Part shown: piece by piece, positions 6,461-12,061 of the stretch
How the letters are laid out: each line of letters opens with the position of its first letter
How positions within the stretch are numbered: the stretch's first letter is position 1
From: an uncultured beta proteobacterium
GTDB lineage: Bacteria; Pseudomonadota; Gammaproteobacteria; Burkholderiales; Burkholderiaceae_C
Direction of reading: 5' to 3'
NCBI GenBank assembly: GCA_903834645.1
Contig: CAILKA010000297.1
Location: 1 to 12,061, forward strand
DNA: 12,061 nucleotides
Notes under the pieces: generated by a model
What the model saw: only the letters and a program-made list of their open reading frames with translations
Databases searched by the model: none
Told to the model about the DNA's origin: nothing
Made by a program: the position numbers and the translations under genes

Positions 6461-8866
6461 ATGTACAGCCTCCTGCAGGCCCGCACACGGGCCAGACTGT
6501 GGATCACGGGCGCGGCGATCGCGCTCCTGGGCGCGCTAGGCGCCACGCCGTCTTCCCATGCGCAGACCTTCTTCCTGAGCACGGGCGACATCAACGCCAT
6601 TGGCACGGCCGCAGCCTCCAAGATTTCGGCAGACCTGCGCCGCGAGATGGTCAGCACCGATTCTCCACGGGTGCCATGGTGGCGCTGGACCCTCACGGCC
6701 GGCAAGCTCATGCGCGTGGTGGTGCTGAGCAATTCAACCGACCCCTTGCTCACGGACCTGCGCCAGGCCGTACTGGCCGCAGGCGGCTCGGTGTTCATGC
6801 GTTACGTGACGGTGCGCGGCCTGTCCGTGGTGCTGCCCGAGACGGGGGTGCTGGCCCTGGCCCAGCGCGCCGACGTGACCGTGGTCTCGCCCAACCGGCT
6901 CACCACACGCAGCTTCAGCGCCGTGGAGCAAACCGTGGGCCTCTACCGCGGCGGGCCTCTGGCCACGACAGTGCGCACCTACAACACCGCCACGCGGGCA
7001 CATGCCGGCCTGACCGGCGCAGGCGTGGGAATCGCGCTGCTCGACTCGGGAATCATGGCCTCGCACCTGAACTTCCGGGACGCCGCAGGCAAGTCCCGGG
7101 TGCGCCAGGCGCTGGACTTCACCAAGGAGTCCGATGCGAAGCTGATCGGCTCGGGCGACTGGCTGCTGGGTCTGGACTTCAGTGACGCACTCGCCCCAGG
7201 CAGCGAAGGCCGGCGCAAGTACGAAAAGCGGCTGGACAACAACGGCAAGGTCAACGCCGACGGCTACGGGCACGGCACCCACGTTGCCTCGGTGGCGGCG
7301 GGCCGGGCCTTCGACCGCAACCCCGACTCCACCGGCATCGCCCCGGGCGCGCACCTCTACGACCTCAAGGTGCTCGACGACTCCGGCATGGGCACCGAGA
7401 GCGCGGTGCTGGCTGCCATCGACTGGGTCGTGCACCACAGCCGGGCGCTGAACATCCGCATCATCAACCTGAGCCTGTCCACCGACGCCACCGAGTCTCA
7501 CGCTCGAGACCCCCTGTGCGAGGCTGTGCGCAAGGCCGTGGCGGCGGGGGTGACGGTGGTGGTGGCCGCTGGCAACTACGGCCGCGGCCCGAACAACCAG
7601 GTGCGCTTCGGCACGATCGGCTCCCCCGGCATCGAGCCCGCGGCGATCACGGTGGGTGCGCTGCGCACCGGCACCACCATCAGCCGCAACGACGACACCA
7701 TCTCGGCCTTCAGCTCGCGCGGCCCGGCCCGCGGCGTCGTGTCCCGCGACCCCGCAGGCCAGGTCACGCAGCGCGACCACATCCTCAAGCCCGACCTCGC
7801 CGCGCCGGGCCACCGCGTCCTGGGCGCGCTCGCGCAGGAACTCACGGGGCGCGCATGGCTGCCCGCGAATCACCCCACGCTCGTGCCCATGCCCAACGGC
7901 ACCACCACCAGCGACCAGGTCATGATGCTCAGCGGCACCTCGATCGCCGCGCCCGTGGTGGCGGGCACGGTGGCGCTGATGCTGGAGGCGAATCCGGGCC
8001 TCACCCCGCCGCTCATCCGGGCCATCCTGCAGTACACGGCCGAGCCCACGGCCGGGCGCGAGAACCTGCTTGAGCAGGGCGCCGGCATGGTCAATGCCGA
8101 CGGGGCCGTGCGCATCGCTCGGGCCATCCGCCCCAACCTGCGGGCCGACATCGAGGCCGGGCGGATCCTGCCGGGCACTGCGCTCCTCGCGACGGGCCAG
8201 GCGCTGCCGGCAGCCATCGCCCGCAACGTACCCCAGGGCGGGCGGCCGTGGAGCCAGATCGTCTACGCTGGCGGCAACCACATCGTGACGGGCGACGCAC
8301 TCTTCCAGCGCTACCACGAGGCCTGGGACCACCGCCTGGCCTGGAGCCCGAGCCTGCCACCGCAGCGCGCGAGCCTGGCCTTCTGGCCAGCTACTTCGAC
8401 CACGGCAGGCACCACCTACCCCTCCACGATCACGGCCACGCGGCTGACCGGCCCCCGCGTGACCTACTTCGGCGCGGGCGTTTCCCTGGCCACTGGGCTG
8501 GCTTGCAGCACGGAGGCCCAGGTCACGGTCGCGCCCGGCTCCAACGTGGCGCGCAACGGGCTGCAGGCGCCCGTCTGGGCGGTGGCCGACACTCTGCGCG
8601 CGAACCGCGTGGGCCTGCGCAACCACTGCATTGCCCTGGCCCCTCCTGCGAAGGCTGGCGTGGGATCCCTGTCGGCCCAGGGCATCGTGCTGGCCGAGGG
8701 CATCGTGCTCGCCGAGGGTATCGTCCTGGCCGAGGGCATTGTCCTGGCAGAGGGCATCGTGCTGGCTGAGGGGATCGTGCTGGCCGAGGGGATCGTGCTG
8801 GCCGAGGGCATCGTCCTGGCCGAAGGTATCGTGCTGGCGGAGAGCCTGAAGGGCCTGACGGAGTAA
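6461..8866 (+). CDS. Secreted S8 family (subtilisin-like) serine protease with C-terminal GIVLAE repeats
   Basis: Exported endopeptidase of 801 residues. Signal peptide about 1-34 (hydrophobic WITGAAIALLGALGA, cleavage near SHA-Q). A propeptide-like region spans about 35-180. The S8 catalytic domain (about 185-560) has the complete triad: Asp195 in IALLDSGI, His271 in GYGHGTHVAS and Ser494 in SGTSIAAPVVAG, plus oxyanion Asn372 in VVAAGNYG. A spacer of about 560-735 (Thr/Ala/Pro-rich, two Cys) precedes nine identical GIVLAE hexapeptides at residues 741-794 and the ending SLKGLTE. The length is larger than minimal subtilisins because of the C-terminal extension. The start is supported by a purine-rich AGGGAAG 6-12 nt upstream. 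It is divergent from pobA, followed by a strong hairpin, and shares no operon. The role of the repeat tail (surface anchoring, oligomerisation or inhibition) is unknown. Confidence 0.92.
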   Translation: MYSLLQARTRARLWITGAAIALLGALGATPSSHAQTFFLSTGDINAIGTAAASKISADLRREMVSTDSPRVPWWRWTLTAGKLMRVVVLSNSTDPLLTDLRQAVLAAGGSVFMRYVTVRGLSVVLPETGVLALAQRADVTVVSPNRLTTRSFSAVEQTVGLYRGGPLATTVRTYNTATRAHAGLTGAGVGIALLDSGIMASHLNFRDAAGKSRVRQALDFTKESDAKLIGSGDWLLGLDFSDALAPGSEGRRKYEKRLDNNGKVNADGYGHGTHVASVAAGRAFDRNPDSTGIAPGAHLYDLKVLDDSGMGTESAVLAAIDWVVHHSRALNIRIINLSLSTDATESHARDPLCEAVRKAVAAGVTVVVAAGNYGRGPNNQVRFGTIGSPGIEPAAITVGALRTGTTISRNDDTISAFSSRGPARGVVSRDPAGQVTQRDHILKPDLAAPGHRVLGALAQELTGRAWLPANHPTLVPMPNGTTTSDQVMMLSGTSIAAPVVAGTVALMLEANPGLTPPLIRAILQYTAEPTAGRENLLEQGAGMVNADGAVRIARAIRPNLRADIEAGRILPGTALLATGQALPAAIARNVPQGGRPWSQIVYAGGNHIVTGDALFQRYHEAWDHRLAWSPSLPPQRASLAFWPATSTTAGTTYPSTITATRLTGPRVTYFGAGVSLATGLACSTEAQVTVAPGSNVARNGLQAPVWAVADTLRANRVGLRNHCIALAPPAKAGVGSLSAQGIVLAEGIVLAEGIVLAEGIVLAEGIVLAEGIVLAEGIVLAEGIVLAEGIVLAESLKGLTE
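8681..8842 (+). repeat. Nine 18-bp tandem repeats encoding (GIVLAE)9
   Basis: Nine contiguous 18-bp units at 8681, 8699, 8717, 8735, 8753, 8771, 8789, 8807 and 8825. All encode exactly GIVLAE, yet there are eight different DNA versions; only units 6 and 7 are identical. Every difference is at a third codon position: Gly GGC/GGT/GGG, Ile ATC/ATT, Val GTG/GTC, Leu CTG/CTC, Ala GCC/GCA/GCT/GCG, Glu GAG/GAA. The array is in frame inside the protease, so it is a protein repeat, not a CRISPR or intergenic repeat. Confidence 0.97.
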
Positions 8867-8870
8867 CGCG

Positions 8871-8890
8871 GCGGCGGCCCAGGCCGCTGC
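8871..8890 (+). terminator. Strong GC hairpin after the protease gene, possible terminator
   Basis: GCGGCGGC at 8871-8878 pairs with GCCGCTGC at 8883-8890 (eight pairs, one G-T, 4-nt loop), starting 4 nt after the stop codon. There is no following U-run. It probably marks the 3' end of the protease transcript, but Rho-independent termination is not certain. Confidence 0.38.
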
Positions 8891-8904
8891 GGCGCGCGGC
8901 GCCC

Positions 8905-8933
8905 ACTCAGCCGGCGCGGGCTTCCGGTACGCT
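8905..8933 (+). promoter_or_regulatory. Putative promoter of the Bug/flavoprotein/CMD operon
   Basis: A -10-like TACGCT at 8928-8933, about 44 nt before the ATG at 8977, in the 110-bp gap after the protease hairpin. The -35 position is poor (ACTCAG at 8905-8910 with 17-bp spacing). No clear Shine-Dalgarno precedes the ATG. Weak assignment, offered because the preceding hairpin suggests a new transcript begins here. Confidence 0.28.
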
Positions 8934-8976
8934 AAGGGGTCTTCATCGACTTCCCGGCGTCCGCCGGCCTGCCGCC

Positions 8977-10011
8977 ATGCCCCAGACCCCGCCTGCACTT
9001 CCTGCCCGCCACGCTCGCCGGCGCACGCTGGCCGCGCTGGGTGCCACCGGCCTTGCATGCCTGGCCGCTGCATTGGCCACCACGCCCGCGGCCGCACAGT
9101 CCGACTGGCCCGCAGCCGGCCGCACCATCCGCCTCATCGTGCCCTCGCCCGGAGGCAGTGGCACGGGCGACACGATCGCCCGCATCTTTGCGGAGGAACT
9201 CGCCAAGCGCCTCAAGACGACCTTCGTCGTCGACAACAAGCCCGGCGCCAACGGCAACGTCGGCGCCACGGCCGCGGCGCAGGCGGCGGGCGACGGCTAC
9301 AACTTCCTCTTCTCCTGGGCCGGCACCCTGGCCGTGAACCAGGCGATGTACAAGCAGATGGGCTACGACTCGCAGCGCGACTTCCTGCCCATCGCGCTGC
9401 TGGCCGAAGTGCCCAACATCCTCGTCGTCACGAACGACCTGCCCGTGCGTGACCTCGCGCAGTTCAACGCCTACGTGAAGGCCAACCCGGGCAAGCTCAG
9501 CTACGGCTCCACCGGCATCGGCAGCAGCATGCACCTGGCCGGCGAGCTCTACTCGCGCGAGTACGGGGCGCAGATGGTGCACGTGCCCTTCTCCAACCCG
9601 GGCAACGCCACCACCAACCTCATCAGCGGCGAGCTGCAGCTGATGTTCCAGCTCATCCCCGGCATTGCCGCGCAGGTCAAGGCCGGGCGCGTGCGCGCCA
9701 TCGGCGTGATGGCGCCGCAGCGCTCGCCCGCCCTGCCCGACGTGCCCACGATGGCCGAGCTCGGCGCGCCCAAGCTGATGTCCACCACCTGGTTCGCGCT
9801 GCTCGCCCCCAAGGGCACGCCCGCACCCGTCATCGAGCGCATGAACGCCGCGGCCAACGAGGTGATCGCCGACGCCGCCGTACGCAAGCGCCTCACCGAC
9901 ATCGGCGCGAGCACCCTGGGCGGCACGCCCAGGCAGCTGGCCGACCACCTCGCCGCCGAGATCGTCAAGTGGGGCCGCATCGTCAAGGACGCCAACATCG
10001 AGGTGAAGTGA
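8977..10011 (+). CDS. Bug family (TctC-like) tripartite tricarboxylate transporter substrate-binding protein
   Basis: Periplasmic solute receptor of 344 residues, usual for the family (about 320-340). The signal peptide covers about 1-41 and carries an Arg triplet (HARRRTLAALG) before a hydrophobic core ending AAAQ; the Arg-rich start could be Tat-like but lacks the full consensus. Bug landmarks: WPAAGRTIRLIVPSPGGSGT at the mature N-terminus, VVDNKPGANGNVGA, YGSTGIGSSMHLAGEL, the MVHVPF segment, and GVMAPQRSPALPDVPTMAE near the C-terminal third. The ligand cannot be inferred; Bug proteins bind diverse carboxylates, amides and aromatics. No TctA/TctB genes are visible, as is common for these orphan receptors in Burkholderiales. 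The stop is 7 bp before the start of the flavoprotein gene, so the two are co-transcribed, which suggests the ligand may be the substrate of the downstream enzymes. The ATG is the only in-frame start near the signal peptide. Confidence 0.94.
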   Translation: MPQTPPALPARHARRRTLAALGATGLACLAAALATTPAAAQSDWPAAGRTIRLIVPSPGGSGTGDTIARIFAEELAKRLKTTFVVDNKPGANGNVGATAAAQAAGDGYNFLFSWAGTLAVNQAMYKQMGYDSQRDFLPIALLAEVPNILVVTNDLPVRDLAQFNAYVKANPGKLSYGSTGIGSSMHLAGELYSREYGAQMVHVPFSNPGNATTNLISGELQLMFQLIPGIAAQVKAGRVRAIGVMAPQRSPALPDVPTMAELGAPKLMSTTWFALLAPKGTPAPVIERMNAAANEVIADAAVRKRLTDIGASTLGGTPRQLADHLAAEIVKWGRIVKDANIEVK

Positions 10012-10018
10012 GGCGCGC

Positions 10019-11509
10019 GTGAGCACGCATCCGAGCCCCGGGCCGGGCCCTGCGCCCGGCCTCGAGCGGGGGCTGGCTGCCCTCGAGCGGCGCCTGGCCT
10101 GGGAGCTGGCCGCGCTGCAGCTGCCCGCCCCGCGCTGGACACCCGCGCTCGAGCGCGACGGCGAGCCGGTAGCCGATGTGGCCATCATCGGCGGGGGCAT
10201 GTCGGGCCTGGCGCTGCAGGCCGCGATGCAGCACCGGGGCCTGGCCGTCACCGTCTACGACGCCGCGCCCGAGGGCTTCGAGGGGCCCTGGGCCACCACG
10301 GCCCGGATGGAAACCCTGCGCTCGCCCAAGCAGCTCGCGGGCCCGGCGCTGGGCATCCCGTCGCTGACCTTCCGCGCCTGGTTCGAGGCCCAGTTCGGGG
10401 CGGCCGAATGGGAGGCCCTGGACAAGATCCCGCGCCTGCAGTGGATGGACTACCTGCGCTGGTACCGCCGGGTGCTGGGCCTGCAGGTGCACAACGGCCA
10501 CCTCGTCACCGACATCCGGCCGCAACCCGACGCCGTCGTGCGGCTGCACATCCGGGCCCCCGACGGCCGTACCCTGGTGCGCCACGCTCGCCGCCTCGTG
10601 CTGGCCACCGGCCGCGCCGGGCTGGGCGGCAGCTGGGTGCCCGAGTGGGCGCACGCCCTGCCCCGCACGCACTGGGCCCACTCCGCCGACGAGCTCGACC
10701 ACACCCGGCTGCGCGGCCTGCGCGTGGGCGTGGTGGGCGCCGGCGCCTCGGCCATGGACAGCGCCGCCACCGCGCTCGAGTGCGTCGCGGCGCGCGTGCA
10801 CCTGCTCGTGCGCCGCGCGGACATCCCGCGCATCAACAAGGGCAAGGGTGCCGGCAGCCCCGGCTTCGTGCACGGGCACGGGCGCCTGAGCGAAGCCTGG
10901 AAGTGGCGCGTGCGGCGCTACATCCACGCCCAGCAGGTGCCCCCGCCGCGCAACAGCACGCTGCGCGTCTCGCGCCACCCCAACGCCTTCTTCCACCTGG
11001 GCTGCGCCGTGCAGGGCGCTGTCTGCCGGGGCGACGCGCTGCAGGTGCACACGAGCGCCGGCCCGATCGAGCTCGACTTCCTGGTCTTCGCCACCGGCTT
11101 CGCCGTGGACTGGGCCCAGCGCCCGATGCTGCGCCACCTCGCGCCGCACGTGCGCACCTGGGGCGAGCGCTTCGAGCCGCCACCCGGGCTGGAAGACGCC
11201 GAGCTGCGGGCCAGCCCCGACCTCGGCCCCGACTTCGAGTTCCAGCCCAAGGCCGGGCACGACTGCCCGGGGCTCGATCGCATCCACTGCTTCACTTACC
11301 CCGCCGCGCTGTCGCTGGGCGTGATCACGGGCGACATCCCGGCCATCAGCGACGGCGCGCTGCGCCTGGCTACCTCGATCGTGGGGCTGCTGTGGGCCGA
11401 GGACATCGAGCACCACTACGCCCGCATGCAGGCCTTCGCCGAGCCGGAGGTGTACGGCGACGAATGGGTGGCCTCGCCGCTGCCCGCGCAACTGGAGCCC
11501 GCCAAGTGA
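10019..11509 (+). CDS. FAD/NAD(P)-binding oxidoreductase, flavin monooxygenase-like
   Basis: Cytoplasmic flavoprotein of 496 residues with two dinucleotide folds: FAD motif VAIIGGGMSGLAL (54-66) and NAD(P) motif GVVGAGASAMDSA (237-249). LVLATGRAG (193-201) and FLVFATGF (354-361) are the ATG-type segments of class B flavin monooxygenases and N-hydroxylases (FMO, SidA/PvdA). The classical FMO/Baeyer-Villiger fingerprint FxGxxxHxxxW/Y is not present in recognisable form; the corresponding place reads THWAHSADELDH. Reaction and substrate are therefore unknown; an oxygenase or an oxidoreductase is possible. An N-terminal extension of about 50 residues (Pro/Gly-rich, then Leu/Arg-rich helix) precedes the first fold. 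The GTG start is preceded by GTGAGG overlapping the upstream stop, and the stop overlaps the next ATG by one base (TGATG), so translation of all three operon genes is probably coupled. Confidence 0.87.
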   Translation: MSTHPSPGPGPAPGLERGLAALERRLAWELAALQLPAPRWTPALERDGEPVADVAIIGGGMSGLALQAAMQHRGLAVTVYDAAPEGFEGPWATTARMETLRSPKQLAGPALGIPSLTFRAWFEAQFGAAEWEALDKIPRLQWMDYLRWYRRVLGLQVHNGHLVTDIRPQPDAVVRLHIRAPDGRTLVRHARRLVLATGRAGLGGSWVPEWAHALPRTHWAHSADELDHTRLRGLRVGVVGAGASAMDSAATALECVAARVHLLVRRADIPRINKGKGAGSPGFVHGHGRLSEAWKWRVRRYIHAQQVPPPRNSTLRVSRHPNAFFHLGCAVQGAVCRGDALQVHTSAGPIELDFLVFATGFAVDWAQRPMLRHLAPHVRTWGERFEPPPGLEDAELRASPDLGPDFEFQPKAGHDCPGLDRIHCFTYPAALSLGVITGDIPAISDGALRLATSIVGLLWAEDIEHHYARMQAFAEPEVYGDEWVASPLPAQLEPAK

Positions 11510-12061
11510 TGGATGTCATCGACCTCGCCGCCGGCCTCGCGCCGGGCTCGCGCGTGCACGCCTCGCGGCGCTTCCGCAGCACGGCCCTCACGCACACCCA
11601 GGCCAGCCACGACGCGCTGCTCTTCGACCCCGTGGAGGGCCTAACGAGCGCCGACCGGCTGCGCGTGGCGGTGGCCGTGTGCGAGGCAGCCGCGGCGCAG
11701 AGCCTGCTGGCGCACTACCGCTTGCTGCTGGCCAACACCGCACCCGACCCGGCTGGCGCCGCCTCGGCGCAAGCCCTCGCAGCCGCCCTCGACTGGGCCC
11801 GCCTGCTCACCCTCGACCCGCGCCGCGGCGACCGCGCGGCGCTGCAACGCCTGCGCGAGGCGGGGCTCGGCGATCCTGCGATCGTGGCACTGGCTCAGCT
11901 CGTGGCCTTCCTGTCGTACCAGACGCGTGTGGTGGCCGGGCTTAGCGCGCTGGCGCAGGCGCCGGCCACTGCACCCGCAGCCGCAGCCACCGCTGCACCC
12001 GAGCCTGTGCGCGCCCCTGCGCCGCCGCCCGCCCCCGCCCCCCCCGCCCGCCCCCACCCCC
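11509..12061 (+). CDS. CMD-like protein (carboxymuconolactone decarboxylase superfamily, Avi_7170-like), 3' end missing
   Basis: Open from the ATG at 11509 to the window end (184 codons, no stop). It begins MDVIDLAAGLAPGSRVHASR, continues THTQASHDALLF and SADRLRVAVAVCEAAAAQ, and contains a helical block ending ALAQLVAFLSYQTRVVAGLSAL. This pattern is what I recall for the CMD-domain proteins of the Avi_7170 type, which usually pair with an alkylhydroperoxidase-domain protein and a flavin-dependent monooxygenase. No CxxC redox pair as in AhpD is visible; the only Cys is in VAVCEAAA. From about residue 148 the sequence becomes an Ala/Pro linker (APATAPAAAATAAP, then PAPPPAPAPP) that is still open at the edge. 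This may join a second domain, such as the peroxidase partner. The start overlaps the upstream stop (TGATG), confirming operon membership. Family assignment is from memory and moderate. Confidence 0.72.
   Translation, partial: MDVIDLAAGLAPGSRVHASRRFRSTALTHTQASHDALLFDPVEGLTSADRLRVAVAVCEAAAAQSLLAHYRLLLANTAPDPAGAASAQALAAALDWARLLTLDPRRGDRAALQRLREAGLGDPAIVALAQLVAFLSYQTRVVAGLSALAQAPATAPAAAATAAPEPVRAPAPPPAPAPPARPHP

Noticed and set aside
6264..6488. N-terminal extension of the pobA frame
   Set aside because: It would add 75 residues before the FAD fold, absent in the family, and would overlap the protease start. A ribosome binding site precedes the ATG at 6263.
5316..6539. 407-residue plus-strand open frame over pobA
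   Set aside because: The minus strand is unmistakably PobA with all active-site residues; this frame has no family features.
8681..8842. Possible CRISPR or intergenic satellite array
   Set aside because: Units are 18 bp, directly adjacent without spacers, in frame in the protease, and vary only at synonymous positions.
6734..9097. 787-residue antisense open frame opposite the protease gene
   Set aside because: Long antisense frames are common in very GC-rich genes. Its translation is low-complexity His/Arg/Gly/Gln sequence with no domain, while the plus strand has a full S8 triad.
9983..11491. 502-residue antisense open frame opposite the flavoprotein gene
   Set aside because: It mirrors the flavoprotein codons, has His/Gly/Arg/Val-rich composition and no recognisable motif. 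The plus strand encodes two Rossmann motifs.

Overview
The window reads as a very GC-rich chromosomal segment from a betaproteobacterium, most likely order Burkholderiales (Comamonadaceae or the Rubrivivax/Leptothrix group). This rests on third-position G/C coding throughout, an orphan Bug-type (TctC) binding protein, a TRAP binding protein, a pobA gene, and no tRNA, rRNA, phage or IS signals. It is inference from composition and gene families, not a database match.

Layout. (1) Positions 1-1038 (+) hold the 3' part of a TRAP-transporter substrate-binding protein of the DctP/TakP type. (2) Positions 3886-1049 (-) form a compact three-gene envelope-stress operon: a Spy/CpxP-like periplasmic LTxxQ protein with a His/Met-rich N-terminus, an OmpR-family response regulator, and a HAMP-type sensor kinase with an unusual Gly/Pro/Met-rich periplasmic stretch. 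The operon converges on the TRAP gene with a 10-bp gap. (3) Positions 4940-4008 (-) encode an unrecognised probable lipoprotein; three 11-bp direct repeats lie upstream of its likely promoter. (4) Positions 6263-5091 (-) encode 4-hydroxybenzoate 3-monooxygenase (pobA), with the known active-site residues at the same numbers as the Pseudomonas enzyme. (5) A 197-bp divergent intergenic region carries a perfect 7-bp inverted repeat. (6) Positions 6461-8866 (+) encode a secreted S8 (subtilisin-like) protease ending in nine perfect GIVLAE hexapeptides. (7) Positions 8977-12061 (+) form a tightly spaced operon: a Bug-type periplasmic binding protein, a two-Rossmann FAD/NAD(P) oxidoreductase, and a CMD-like (carboxymuconolactone decarboxylase superfamily) protein that runs off the window through an Ala/Pro-rich linker.

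Functionally, the window combines aromatic and organic-acid scavenging (TRAP and Bug binding proteins, PobA, and a flavoprotein/CMD pair that looks like an uncharacterised oxidative pathway) with envelope surveillance (Spy-like chaperone plus two-component system) and an exported protease. The most unusual items are the GIVLAE array, whose repeat units differ only at third codon positions, and the Bug-flavoprotein-CMD operon with its possible domain fusion. No gene-free stretch exceeds about 200 bp.
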